64,000 nucleotides of DNA, taken from JADJNW01 sp964526645 (lineage in GTDB: Bacteria > Bacteroidota > Bacteroidia > Chitinophagales > Saprospiraceae). Made by a program: the position numbers and the translations under genes. The notes below the pieces were generated by a model, which made no database searches, was not told the DNA's origin, and saw only the letters and a program-made list of their open reading frames with translations. Positions 1 to 9,019 of the stretch are shown piece by piece (position 1 is the first letter of the stretch; every line of letters begins with the position of its first letter). The stretch lies in the NCBI GenBank assembly GCA_964526645.1, contig CAZGJN010000002.1, forward strand, positions 62,001 to 126,000. The letters run 5' to 3'.

Positions 1-1601
1 GCTGCCCTTGAAAGAACATCCCCGATGCCTCCTAGATTGGTGATGGCAAAATTCCCGATCTGACCATTCAAGCCTTCGCTAAAGTTAAGCCCCATAGCAT
101 TATTGTAATTAGCCAATATCGGGTTCACTGTGCCCGGCGTATATTTGCGAAGCACTTGGAGATAATCCGTATGACGAAGGTAAACGCCCGTATTCGGATC
201 GAATTCCGTGACGAAAGTCGGCACCCATTCTATATCAAATTTGCCAACATAGCCATACTCAAAAAAATTATCGCCGAATCGGTCGTCAAAGTCTTCGTTC
301 TTGGTTTTTTCATAACCAAATTGCAGAATATAAGAAGCGTTTTGAATTAGAGCGCTTTTTCTTGCTTTGCTCTGTCCGCTGGCATCCTGAGCGGCACTGC
401 CCGTTGAGCCCAAACGGTGGCGCAACCGCACAATACCGCGATAGGTGTTGTTGTATGCAAATGGATTATTATGGCTATTGTAAACACGCCATCCTCCGGG
501 TGTGAATTGATTCTTACTATCTGCATAAGACCCCGTAAATTGAACATCTACGGCTCTGCTCAGGCGCGCATCCAACTTAGCGGTGATGTCGAGGCGCTGA
601 AATTTTTCAAAGGGTCTTGCATCTAAAACATTCACATCTGCCGAGGTTAGAAAATCAGCAGCCGGAAAAATATTATTTCCAATCGTGATGATCGGATTGG
701 CTTCCAGTGTTTTTAGCACTTCATCTTTCACTTGATATACCGGAATAGCAGGCGGATCGTCATCCAGTTGATCCGTAAAACGCCCTGAAACCCGGAAGCC
801 AAGGATAGATTCCTTTTTTGCATTTTTCAGAATAGGCCCCGACAGGTTGACGTTTACTAAGCTATTATCATAAGGATCAAGAAAGTTGGATGTTTCCAAT
901 TCAACACCTCCTGAAAATTTACTGGAAGGACCTTTGGTCGTAATCGCAATATTTCCGCCAATCACATCTCCGTATTGTGCCTCTACACCACCGGTAATGA
1001 CCTGGAGCTGATCAATTTCCGATTCGGGCGGCAGCGCTCCCTGCACGCGAATACCATCTACGAAGTAGGCCGTCGCATTGCTACGCGAGCCTCTAATAGT
1101 AATGGCGCTGCCTTCATCCGCTGATGAAAGCCCGGCAGTAGTAGCAGCCAGCGCATTGATATTCCGAGTAGGCAAATTTCTGATCTGCTCACTGGTGATC
1201 ACCCCTCCGGAGGTCGTGTTATCCTGCTCAATCAAGGGCACTTTGTACTCCGTAACGACCACTTCATCCAGTACAACACCGCCACCGGAGTTGAGCTTTA
1301 TATCAGCTTTGTTGGATTTACCCGCCAATACCTTGATACCTGTGGTGCGTTGTGTTTGGTAGCCAACGTAGCTAACTTCTACGTCATAAGTGCCAGGATC
1401 TATACTCGAAAAGCTGTAGTTCCCGTCAAAATCTGTTTCTGTACCAGTAATGAATACACCATTTTTGTACAAAACAACGTTTCCGAATAAGATTGGCTCT
1501 CCTGTTTCTTGATCTGTAACTTTACCCGCGAGAGAAGTTTGTGCCCACACAGAAGCACTTAGCGTCAGCATGAAAAAAATAAATAGTAAAAATTGTTTCA
1601 T
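1..1601 (-). CDS. TonB-dependent receptor with carboxypeptidase-regulatory-like N-terminal domain (partial, 3' end outside window)
   Basis: The frame is open from the ATG at 1601 to the window edge, about 533 codons, so only the N-terminal half is present. The start MKQFLLFIFFMLTLSASVWA is a signal peptide. It is followed by a beta-sandwich of the CarboxypepD_reg type (around residues 22-110, with the DFDGNYSFSSIDPGTYDVEV pattern) and a plug domain (around 130-240, with RNINALAATTAGL, ITIRGSRSNATAYFVDGIRV and VEAQYGDVIGG). The rest is the start of the barrel. The family sits in the outer membrane and imports large or scarce substrates using TonB energy; the RNINALAATTAGL form is common in Bacteroidota receptors of the SusC/CirA kind. 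No SusD partner lies in the window, so the substrate is unknown. No -7 promoter motif was found upstream. Confidence 0.93.
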   Translation of the reverse strand, partial: MKQFLLFIFFMLTLSASVWAQTSLAGKVTDQETGEPILFGNVVLYKNGVFITGTETDFDGNYSFSSIDPGTYDVEVSYVGYQTQRTTGIKVLAGKSNKADIKLNSGGGVVLDEVVVTEYKVPLIEQDNTTSGGVITSEQIRNLPTRNINALAATTAGLSSADEGSAITIRGSRSNATAYFVDGIRVQGALPPESEIDQLQVITGGVEAQYGDVIGGNIAITTKGPSSKFSGGVELETSNFLDPYDNSLVNVNLSGPILKNAKKESILGFRVSGRFTDQLDDDPPAIPVYQVKDEVLKTLEANPIITIGNNIFPAADFLTSADVNVLDARPFEKFQRLDITAKLDARLSRAVDVQFTGSYADSKNQFTPGGWRVYNSHNNPFAYNNTYRGIVRLRHRLGSTGSAAQDASGQSKARKSALIQNASYILQFGYEKTKNEDFDDRFGDNFFEYGYVGKFDIEWVPTFVTEFDPNTGVYLRHTDYLQVLRKYTPGTVNPILANYNNAMGLNFSEGLNGQIGNFAITNLGGIGDVLSRA

Positions 1602-2030
1602 AACTAATTTTTTAAAATCAACGGCAAAGGGAAGAGAATGAAACGCAATGTTAAAAAAATATTAATGTATCTCAAACATTTTCCCTCGTAAAGCCAAATT
1701 AAATTTCTGTTGCTTTGGTATCCTTAAATCGCTTGGGAGGGCTAAGAGAGAAGATACAAAACTTTATTTTTATGCAAAAACGAAGGTGGTGAAAAAAATG
1801 CTTCCTCTGAATTAAATTTTAGTAAACAACTTGACAAATGCGAGCTTCTTTAGCTTTCTTTCATAAGGAGGACTTGCTACTCTTGGGGCGGTGGCCATAG
1901 GCATATTTGTCACTCAAAAATTAAGCCTTACGCCGCTTTTCAAAACTTTTCTGCAGCTGAACCTCCAAATAATTTCATTTGAGTTTATTTTTGCACCACG
2001 CTATCAAAATAGAAAAATAGAAACTTGCTT
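1602..2030. other. Intergenic region between divergent TonB receptor and lipoprotein genes
   Basis: 429 bases without a supported gene. It is AT-rich, with poly-A/T tracts near 1650-1680 and 1755-1800. A TATTTTTG at 1986-1993 matches the Bacteroidota -7 form TAnnTTTG and lies about 40 bases before the lipoprotein ATG at 2031, but no TTTG sits at the expected -33 distance. I saw no RNA gene or strong hairpin here. Confidence 0.6.
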
Positions 2031-2711
2031 ATGAAATCTTTTTTGCTGTTTTTGCTGGGTATTAGCCTGATCGGATGTGCCACTAAGGAAACGAGTGCCG
2101 ATCAAGCTCATTTATTCGCTGATTATTATGTCCGTTTTTTGCAAACGGAACAGCAAGTAAAAGCCTATGCTACGTTCCTTGAAGGGGATTCTTTGGAAAC
2201 GGCTCAGCCAGCAGAATGGATTGAGTTGGTTCGTTTTCAAGGGGATCAAATGGAATCCCGCAGTATCGGAGCGCAGTCAAAACGCTTTGTGTACAACGGC
2301 CCAGCGGCTTACGCCAGTGCTTTTACTTTCAGCTACAAAGACAAAAATAACAAAGAACAGAAAGTAACAATCCCTATGCCTGGTATTCAGGATTTTTCTG
2401 TACTTGGCGCAGCCAGCAAGTCCAATGGAATGTCTATCCAGCTATCAGGAATTGATATTGCCGAAAATGAAAGCCTGATTTTGTTATTCACGGATAGCAA
2501 AAATGCTTCTTCGACTATCCCGCTGCCGGGGCCTATCAAAATGGGCGGTACCCTCACCCTTCCTGCTTCTTACCTAAAAAGTGTCAGTCTGGGGAAAAAC
2601 AAACTTTATCTGGTGCGAAACCTGAAAAGCATCACGCGAACCCTGGAACAGGACATCACCATTGAAAGCGAATTTTATAGCAAAACGGTTGAATTGGAGG
2701 TTGTAGAATAA
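2031..2711 (+). CDS. Predicted lipoprotein of unknown function
   Basis: 226 residues. The frame also opens at a TTG six bases upstream, but the ATG at 2031 gives a clean lipoprotein signal: a short hydrophobic stretch ending LIGC, with the lipidated Cys at residue 16. The mature part is soluble, with alternating beta-like segments (for example ITIESEFYSKTVELEVVE-like strands at the end) and no motif I recognise. It stands alone between the TonB receptor (divergent) and carB (same strand, 188 bases on, with its own promoter). It probably faces the periplasm or cell surface. The function cannot be named from sequence. Confidence 0.8.
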   Translation: MKSFLLFLLGISLIGCATKETSADQAHLFADYYVRFLQTEQQVKAYATFLEGDSLETAQPAEWIELVRFQGDQMESRSIGAQSKRFVYNGPAAYASAFTFSYKDKNNKEQKVTIPMPGIQDFSVLGAASKSNGMSIQLSGIDIAENESLILLFTDSKNASSTIPLPGPIKMGGTLTLPASYLKSVSLGKNKLYLVRNLKSITRTLEQDITIESEFYSKTVELEVVE

Positions 2712-2802
2712 AAGCAGAAAGCGCGGTGAGCTTGGACTTACGATCTCGCATTATTTTTTCAAAATCTTCTTTTCAAGGTTTCACCCTTTCCATTCAAAAA
2801 AG

Positions 2803-2810
2803 TATCTTTG
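2803..2810 (+). promoter_or_regulatory. Bacteroidota -7 promoter element for carB (TATCTTTG)
   Basis: Exact match to TAnnTTTG about 90 bases before the carB ATG, giving a leader of roughly 80 bases. The -33 position has TTTC rather than TTTG, so only one half of the promoter is strong. Confidence 0.55.
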
Positions 2811-2899
2811 CGCGGTTTTTTGTAAAAGCGGCAAGTTCCAAGCTATAAGATTTTGTTTATTTTCTTGTGGCTTGTGGTCTGCGGCTCTTTAAAAAAAAA

Positions 2900-5719
2900 A
2901 TGCCAAAAGATACTTCCATCCGTTCTGTACTTATTATCGGTAGTGGTCCCATTATTATCGGTCAGGCTTGCGAATTTGATTACTCCGGCTCCCAGGCATC
3001 GCGCTCGCTGCGCGAAGAGGGCATCGAGGTGACGCTCATCAATTCCAATCCAGCGACGATTATGACCGACCCGGTTACCGCCGACCATGTTTACCTGCTG
3101 CCGCTTACGGTCGAAAGTATCGTTAAAGTACTCGAAGAACGCCAGATTGATGCGGTACTGCCCACAATGGGCGGACAAACGGCGCTCAACCTCTGTGTAG
3201 AAGCTGATAAATTGGGCATCTGGGAAAAATACGGTGTGCGCATGATCGGCGTAGATGTCAATGCCATTGACCTGACCGAAAATCGGGAACTGTTTCGCAA
3301 ACACATGATTGACATCGGTTTGCGCGTAGCGCCGTCTTACATTGCCAATTCATTCCTGGAAGGAAAAGAAGCTGCACAAAAAATTGGTTTCCCCTTAGTT
3401 ATACGTCCTTCCTACACACTGGGTGGCACGGGTGCAGCATTTGTGCATAAAGAAGAGGACTTCGACGGGCTGCTCCGTCGAGGTTTAAATATGTCTCCAA
3501 CCCACGAGGTGCTGGTGGAAAAAGCCGTTTTAGGTTGGAAAGAATTTGAATTGGAACTGCTACGAGATGCGGCGGATAACGTAGTGATTATTTGTACTGT
3601 GGAAAACCTCGATCCGATGGGCATCCACACGGGCGATAGTATCACGGTGGCGCCGGCGATGACGCTCTCCGACACCTCGTACCAGGACATGCGCAACCAG
3701 GCGATCAAAGCCATGCGCTCCCTTGGAAATTTCGCCGGCGGTTGTAATATTCAGTTTGCACAAAATCCTGAAAACGAGGAGCTTATTGTCATCGAAATCA
3801 ACCCGCGCGTATCGCGTTCTTCTGCACTGGCAAGTAAGGCGACGGGCTACCCGATTGCAAAAATTGCCGCCAAACTGGCGATTGGCTACCGCCTAGATGA
3901 ATTGAAAAATCAGATTACCAAAACGACTTCTGCCTACTTTGAACCGACGCTGGATTATGTGATTGTGAAAATACCGCGTTGGAATTTTGATAAATTTCAT
4001 GGCGCCGACCGCCGCTTGGGTTTGCAAATGAAATCGGTCGGCGAAGTAATGGCGATCGGTCGGAATTTCCTGGAAGCCCTACAAAAAGCTTGTCAGTCCT
4101 TAGAAAATGGGCGCACTGGCTTGGGTGGCGATATGAAGGAGTGGATCAAAACTTCAGATGTGCTCGAACGCCTTGAGCATGCGACGGAAGACCGCATTTT
4201 CCGCGTGAAAGACGCGCTGCGCCTCGGTGTACCGGAAAAAACCGTGCAAAAATTAACCAAGATTGACCCCTGGTTCATCAAGCAAATTAAGCGACTGGTG
4301 AAAATGGAGGAGCAAATCATGCGTTACAATGTGCCAGAGGATATTCCCGAAGATTTCTTCCGAGAACTCAAGCAAGTCGGCTATTCTGATTCCCAAATTG
4401 CCTGGCTGATGCGCGTGAAAAAGAAAGAAGTCACAAAATACCGCAAGAAACTCGGTATTCGCCGCACCTATAAAATGGTGGACACCTGCGCCGCTGAATT
4501 TGAAGCGAAAACGCCTTATTTTTATTCTACATTTGATTCGGAAAACGAGAGCATTCCAACGACAGATAAGAAAAAAGTGATTGTCTTAGGCTCCGGTCCG
4601 AATCGGATTGGTCAGGGTATTGAGTTTGACTACTGCTGTGTGCACGGCTTGCTTGCCGCCAAAGAAGTTGGTTACGAGGCGATTATGATTAATTGTAATC
4701 CTGAAACCGTTTCCACCGATTTTGATATGGCGGATAAGTTATATTTTGAACCAGTTTTTTGGGAGCATATCGAGGAAATTATTGCTTTGGAAAAGCCCGA
4801 TGGCGTCATCGTTCAACTGGGTGGTCAAACCGCATTAAAACTTGCAGAAAAATTCCACAAAAATGGGATTCAAATCTTTGGCACCAGCTTCCCGAACATG
4901 GATTTGGCGGAAGATCGCGGCGCATTTTCGGATTTGTTGAAGGAATTGGAAATTCCTTATCCGCACTACGGTGTGGCAAATGACGCTGACGAAGCCTTGC
5001 AAGTGGCGCGGCGCATTGGATATCCCGTTTTGGTGCGGCCGTCGTATGTTTTGGGCGGTCAGAATATGCGTATTGTCATCAACGACGATGAGTTGGAACA
5101 CCACGTTTTGACGATTTTCAAACATATGCCCGACAACCGCGTGCTGATTGACCATTTCCTCGAGCGCGCCAAAGAAGCAGAGATTGATGCCATTTGCGAT
5201 GGCGACGACGTGCACATCATGGGCATCATGGAACATATCGAACCAGCTGGCATTCACTCCGGCGACAGTTCGGCGGTATTGCCCACGTACAGCCTTTCGG
5301 TGGAAGCCGTGAGCACGATGGTGGAGTACACACATAAATTGGCGAAAGCCCTGAATGTCATAGGTTTAGTCAATGTGCAATTTGCCGTTAAAGGCGACCA
5401 GGTGTATGTGATCGAAGCCAATCCGCGCGCCTCGCGCACCACGCCCTTCATCGCCAAAGCCTATAAAGTGCCGTATTTGCAAATTGCTACGAAAATCATG
5501 CTGGGTACGCACAAGCTCAAGGATTTCGACATCAAGCCACAGCCCAGTGGTTTTGCGATTAAAGTACCGGTGTTCTCGTTTGAAAAATTCCCGACCGTGG
5601 ATAAAAACCTGGGGCCCGAGATGAAATCCACCGGCGAAGCCATTTATTTTATCAAAGATTTAAGTGATCCGTATTTTCGGGAGTTGGATCGGCAGCGATA
5701 TATGTACTTGACGCGTTAG
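2900..5719 (+). CDS. carB: Carbamoyl-phosphate synthase large subunit, short form lacking the C-terminal MGS domain
   Basis: 939 residues from the ATG at 2900; an in-frame GTG at 2867 would add 11 residues that do not look like a CarB start. The protein makes carbamoyl phosphate from bicarbonate, ammonia (from CarA) and two ATP, for pyrimidine and arginine synthesis. The two homologous ATP-grasp halves are clear: the first opens with SVLIIGSGPIIIGQACEFDY, the second (near residue 560) with VIVLGSGPNRIGQGIEFDY, and both have the paired IEINPRVSRSSA / IEANPRASRTTPF metal-site strands. The protein ends soon after LGPEMKSTGEAIYFIKDL, where E. coli CarB (1073 residues) continues with about 130 residues of MGS-like allosteric domain. 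The stop is followed by normal intergenic DNA, so this is not a frameshift within the window. carA is not adjacent. Confidence 0.97.
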   Translation: MPKDTSIRSVLIIGSGPIIIGQACEFDYSGSQASRSLREEGIEVTLINSNPATIMTDPVTADHVYLLPLTVESIVKVLEERQIDAVLPTMGGQTALNLCVEADKLGIWEKYGVRMIGVDVNAIDLTENRELFRKHMIDIGLRVAPSYIANSFLEGKEAAQKIGFPLVIRPSYTLGGTGAAFVHKEEDFDGLLRRGLNMSPTHEVLVEKAVLGWKEFELELLRDAADNVVIICTVENLDPMGIHTGDSITVAPAMTLSDTSYQDMRNQAIKAMRSLGNFAGGCNIQFAQNPENEELIVIEINPRVSRSSALASKATGYPIAKIAAKLAIGYRLDELKNQITKTTSAYFEPTLDYVIVKIPRWNFDKFHGADRRLGLQMKSVGEVMAIGRNFLEALQKACQSLENGRTGLGGDMKEWIKTSDVLERLEHATEDRIFRVKDALRLGVPEKTVQKLTKIDPWFIKQIKRLVKMEEQIMRYNVPEDIPEDFFRELKQVGYSDSQIAWLMRVKKKEVTKYRKKLGIRRTYKMVDTCAAEFEAKTPYFYSTFDSENESIPTTDKKKVIVLGSGPNRIGQGIEFDYCCVHGLLAAKEVGYEAIMINCNPETVSTDFDMADKLYFEPVFWEHIEEIIALEKPDGVIVQLGGQTALKLAEKFHKNGIQIFGTSFPNMDLAEDRGAFSDLLKELEIPYPHYGVANDADEALQVARRIGYPVLVRPSYVLGGQNMRIVINDDELEHHVLTIFKHMPDNRVLIDHFLERAKEAEIDAICDGDDVHIMGIMEHIEPAGIHSGDSSAVLPTYSLSVEAVSTMVEYTHKLAKALNVIGLVNVQFAVKGDQVYVIEANPRASRTTPFIAKAYKVPYLQIATKIMLGTHKLKDFDIKPQPSGFAIKVPVFSFEKFPTVDKNLGPEMKSTGEAIYFIKDLSDPYFRELDRQRYMYLTR

Positions 5720-5874
5720 CCTTTCAACGATTTTTTGCTTCTTTTTATTCAGGATAAGTTACTTCTTTTCTTTCATTTCTACAGTGAAAAGAGTCAATCG
5801 TATTTGTTGATTTTACTCATTTGATGCCAGCCAAGAGTCTCGCATTTTGCAGGTAAATTTTCAATTCCCTTATA

Positions 5875-6606
5875 ATGAAAACCAGCCGATTACTTCTTTG
5901 GGTCTTGTTATTGTTTTTTTCCTGCGATTCAGAAAATCTCTACCACAGCCTCACGGTCGTTAACGGAAGTGGATCCGGCGACTACGCATTAGGAGAAGAG
6001 ATCACGATTGCAGCTGCACCACCGCCTAACGCGGGCGAAGCTTTTTTTCAATGGACAGGAGATACTGCTTATTTGCAGGCGACTCGCGCGCCAACGACGA
6101 TCTGCAAGATGCCTTTTGAAGACATTCATGTGGAAGCTTTGTACAAGGTTTTACCAACTTACGCGCTTACTGTAGTGAATGGGACGGGGACGGGCAGTTA
6201 CATTGCAGGTACCAAAGTTTTGATTACCGCTGTTACGCAGGATGATGATGAGCAATTTGTACGCTGGACAGGCGATACCCTGTATGTTGCTGATACCGAT
6301 ACCTTTACCACTTTTGTACTGATGCCCGAATCCAATATTCAAGTAGTAGCTGATTTTGAGACGATTCGGGAGATTAGTTTTAACCGCGACGTGTTTCCTT
6401 TGATTCAAACGAGTTGCGCCAAAGCCGCCTGCCATGGCAAAAATGAGTTTAATCCGACGCTCACTAACTACGCGGAAATCAGTCGAAATGCAATGAATAT
6501 CCGGCGTGTCGTGTTAGATGGTTCTATGCCTTACGATCGTCGCTTGTCGAATTATGAAATCAATCTAATTGTTAGATGGATTGATGCGGGAGCTAAGAAT
6601 AATTGA
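5875..6606 (+). CDS. Lipoprotein with two InlB-type repeats and a C-terminal cytochrome c-like domain (CX4CH)
   Basis: 243 residues. The lipoprotein signal ends LLLFFSC (Cys17). Two tandem repeats follow, about residues 24-95 and 98-160, each starting with LTVVNGxGxGxY and carrying a FxxWTGDT core, as in divergent InlB B-repeats. The last 80 residues resemble a small cytochrome c: VFPLIQTSCAKAACHGK gives a C181-x4-C186-H187 motif, with a possible distal ligand Met218 in GSMPYDRR, then the usual final helix IVRWIDAGAKNN. CX4CH rather than CXXCH is unusual for c-type haem sites, so haem attachment is an inference. The next gene has the same type of domain, and a DUF5777 barrel and a Rieske protein follow, suggesting an envelope redox group. 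Confidence 0.8.
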   Translation: MKTSRLLLWVLLLFFSCDSENLYHSLTVVNGSGSGDYALGEEITIAAAPPPNAGEAFFQWTGDTAYLQATRAPTTICKMPFEDIHVEALYKVLPTYALTVVNGTGTGSYIAGTKVLITAVTQDDDEQFVRWTGDTLYVADTDTFTTFVLMPESNIQVVADFETIREISFNRDVFPLIQTSCAKAACHGKNEFNPTLTNYAEISRNAMNIRRVVLDGSMPYDRRLSNYEINLIVRWIDAGAKNN

Positions 6607-6654
6607 GAATCCTGGAATTTTTTAAAATAACGCCTTAGAATACATCTAAATCTT

Positions 6655-6984
6655 ATGCGAAAGTTATTGCTGCACCTCATTTTGCTAACTATTTTATTCA
6701 CCTGTCTCAGTTGGGAAATGCGGGAGCCTTTAGCGCCCTCTTTCAAAAGCCAGGTATTTCCGCTGATTCAAGCCAAGTGCAATAGCAAAGAATGCCATGC
6801 TGAACGCGGCGGGAGCACAGCATACACTTCCTATGAAGCGATTAAAGCAAAGGGGAAAAAAATCGTCAAACGCATCACCAACATCAATGGCATCATGCCA
6901 CCGGTAAAATCGGGAATTAAATTAACAAAAGAAGAGATTACGCTTATCAAAGCATGGGTTGATGCAGGTATGCCTGATAATTGA
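6655..6984 (+). CDS. Small exported cytochrome c-like protein (CX4CH)
   Basis: 109 residues: a hydrophobic export signal (about 1-20), then one cytochrome c-like domain. VFPLIQAKCNSKECHAE gives C42-x4-C47-H48, a possible axial Met81 lies in GIMPPVKSG, and the protein ends LIKAWVDAGMPDN. It is a clear paralogue of the C-terminal domain of the gene 48 bases upstream, without the InlB repeats. Whether the signal is cleaved or lipidated is unclear: LFTC is a poor lipobox. It probably works with its neighbour in periplasmic or surface electron transfer; that role is inferred from the haem-like motif alone. Confidence 0.75.
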   Translation: MRKLLLHLILLTILFTCLSWEMREPLAPSFKSQVFPLIQAKCNSKECHAERGGSTAYTSYEAIKAKGKKIVKRITNINGIMPPVKSGIKLTKEEITLIKAWVDAGMPDN

Positions 6985-7091
6985 TGTAAGGAATTAAAAA
7001 AATGGTGATGGGTCATATGATTTTATAAATCTTAACGGTATAATAGCCGCTTTGACCTATTACCCAAAAAACAAACGAACAACTTTATAAA

Positions 7092-7955
7092 ATGAAAAAA
7101 CTGATTCTTTTTGTCGTCTCTCTTGTAGGTTTCCAATGCCTGAGGGCACAGGAGGCTGATTCCACGGCAGTGCCAGAAAACCCTTTTGTAGAGGAAACTT
7201 TTCGCACTTTTTATCTGGTGAATGGGCAATCGGCTGAACCAATCTGGAAAAATGATTTGCTTTTTGTGGTTTCCCACCGCTTTCATGGCACGGTAGATCA
7301 AGGAATTGAAACGCTTTTTGGATTAGATCAATTTGCAGATTTGCGATTGGGTTTTGGGTATGGTGTGACGGATGACCTCACGCTGGGTTTCGGGCGTACC
7401 CGCAGCGATAAAACCTATGATGTTTTTGCAAAATACAGAATATGGCGGCAACGCAAGGTAGGAATGCCCCTCACGCTCACCGTATTTGGTTCGGCAGCAG
7501 CCGAAGCAATCCCCTGGAATGCGGAGCAAAAAGCAGCTTTAGAATTTAAACATCGCTTGAGCTATGTAGCGCAAGTCCTGATCGCCAGTAAAATCAACAA
7601 ATATTTAAGCGTACAGCTTATGCCAACGCTGATTCATCGCAATCTCACCGAGGAATTGCAAGAAGAAAATACTTCGTATGCCCTGGGCGCGGCAGCACGT
7701 TTTCGCTTTACCGATGGCATTGCCTTAGTGGGGGAATATTACCAACGTTTGAATGCAAGGAACCTTTCCAACCAGTCACTTTACAATACTTTTGGCATCA
7801 GCCTGGATTTCACTTCCGTGCGACATGCTTTCCAACTGCAGTTTAGCAACACCAAAAATATTCTGGAACAAGCCTCTTTGCCAGGGGTGAATGACAAATT
7901 TGGTAAAGGAGGCATCCATTTTGGATTCCATGTAGTGCGCCGGTTTGGGCTATGA
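7092..7955 (+). CDS. DUF5777-type outer-membrane beta-barrel protein
   Basis: 287 residues with a signal peptide ending near LRAQ (residue 20). The mature protein consists of alternating amphipathic strands (for example LRLGFGYGVTDDLTLGFGRT, and HFGFHVVRRFGL at the end), typical of a 10-14-strand barrel ending in an aromatic/leucine residue. FLVVSHRFHGTVDQG-like and FGLDQFADLRLGFGYG segments fit the DUF5777 family of Bacteroidota, whose members often lie beside cytochrome-like and Rieske-type genes. Here two CX4CH proteins lie just upstream and a Rieske protein converges on it. The family's biochemical role is not known to me. Confidence 0.8.
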   Translation: MKKLILFVVSLVGFQCLRAQEADSTAVPENPFVEETFRTFYLVNGQSAEPIWKNDLLFVVSHRFHGTVDQGIETLFGLDQFADLRLGFGYGVTDDLTLGFGRTRSDKTYDVFAKYRIWRQRKVGMPLTLTVFGSAAAEAIPWNAEQKAALEFKHRLSYVAQVLIASKINKYLSVQLMPTLIHRNLTEELQEENTSYALGAAARFRFTDGIALVGEYYQRLNARNLSNQSLYNTFGISLDFTSVRHAFQLQFSNTKNILEQASLPGVNDKFGKGGIHFGFHVVRRFGL

Positions 7956-7972
7956 GTTGAGGAAAACTGGAT

Positions 7973-8002
7973 TGGTCAGGTGGTTCATGCCTCACCTGAC
8001 CA
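7973..8002. terminator. Bidirectional hairpin between convergent genes
   Basis: Perfect 10-bp inverted repeat TGGTCAGGTG / CACCTGACCA with a 10-base loop, in the 53-base gap between the DUF5777 and Rieske stop codons. Its position suggests transcription termination for both genes. No long T-tract follows on either strand. Confidence 0.6.
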
Positions 8003-8008
8003 GTTCTT

Positions 8009-9019
8009 TCAACAAAGTCCATTTTTCAAAATGCGGAGAGTTATAATCACCTCATTGTTCGTTTTGTCAAATTGACTTTCATAAAGATCGAGCGCCCGCT
8101 CGGCTTGACCCGATACTACACAACCCGTTTTGGTAAAACTTGCCAAATGGCAAGGGCAATACCAAGACTGACCCTTATCTTCGGTTTCCAGCGTACAACC
8201 CTGGTGTGTGCAAGTCAAACTCATCACCCCAAACTTATCTGCCGATAAACGTACAATCGCGACACTGCCAAAATACGCCAGTTCTTCGCGTACTGTACCG
8301 CCTTCATTTTGAAGCTCAGGGTAATTTTTCAAGTCGAGCCGCGTTTGTGGCAAAATGGCAAAAGTGCCTTCTGCAATAGCGTTGAGGCGCTCATCTGTTT
8401 CGCTTACCACTCGTAATTTCCCGATTTTAGTGAAAAGCAAGGGCACCTCCCATTGGTAATTGCCTTGTTTGGCAGGAATTTTTTGCGCCAACGTTGTCCA
8501 GCGTGCCCCGCCATTCAGGCTGTATTCTATTTTTACTGTATCAATACAAAAAGCTTCCCATTCAATATCAATAGTTTGTCCGGTCAGAAATTCCTCATTA
8601 GAAAAAATGTTTTTAATAGAAAGGGTGGATTCAACCAAACTAAAAGCTCCGGTAGTCTGCAATATCCGTTTATCAGTAGCGTGCAAAAAGCGCAATAATA
8701 CTTTGTCAGCAACTTCGGAAGGTACTTGCCACGAAATTTCATTTTGTGAAATAGGAATATTTGTAAAAATTTTTTCCCAAGAAGTGCCATTGTCCTTCGA
8801 TAATTCAATGTCGAGGTTCGCTTGTCCATTCAATTCCCATTGGATGGGAAATGTTTCACCAATGCAGATTTTATAACCCGTCGTCGGTTGATAAACATTT
8901 AGTTGTACGATCAATGCTTCTTCGGAGTCCTGGGCACAGCCCAGCGTGGAAGAAAAGCCCACTCCTGCCATGCCCACTTGTAGGAGCTTGGAAAGGAAAT
9001 TCCGGCGGTTGAAATTCAT
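8009..9019 (-). CDS. Exported Rieske [2Fe-2S] protein with two Ig-like domains
   Basis: 336 residues from the ATG at 9019; an upstream in-frame GTG would add eight residues before the export signal. The start MNFNRRNFLSKLLQVGMAG resembles a Tat signal (RRxFL), with a possible lipobox STLGC. Two Ig-like or Kre9-type sandwiches follow (about residues 35-120 and 130-215; VKIEYSLNGGARWTTLA is typical). The C-terminal Rieske domain has C270-T-H272 and C288-P-C-H291 as cluster ligands, and Cys275/Cys290 available for the stabilising disulfide of high-potential Rieske centres. It likely carries electrons in the periplasm. It converges on the cytochrome-like/DUF5777 genes, which supports but does not prove a shared function. 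Confidence 0.88.
   Translation of the reverse strand: MNFNRRNFLSKLLQVGMAGVGFSSTLGCAQDSEEALIVQLNVYQPTTGYKICIGETFPIQWELNGQANLDIELSKDNGTSWEKIFTNIPISQNEISWQVPSEVADKVLLRFLHATDKRILQTTGAFSLVESTLSIKNIFSNEEFLTGQTIDIEWEAFCIDTVKIEYSLNGGARWTTLAQKIPAKQGNYQWEVPLLFTKIGKLRVVSETDERLNAIAEGTFAILPQTRLDLKNYPELQNEGGTVREELAYFGSVAIVRLSADKFGVMSLTCTHQGCTLETEDKGQSWYCPCHLASFTKTGCVVSGQAERALDLYESQFDKTNNEVIITLRILKNGLC

Noticed and set aside
4835..5335. 166-codon open frame antisense to carB
   Set aside because: It lies wholly inside the conserved second ATP-grasp half of carB and has a His/Val-rich, non-protein-like composition.
5761..5793. Terminator after carB (ACT-CTTTTC / GAAAAGAGT)
   Set aside because: The stem is AT-rich, has a bulge and a 15-base loop and lacks a T-tract; too weak to list as a feature.
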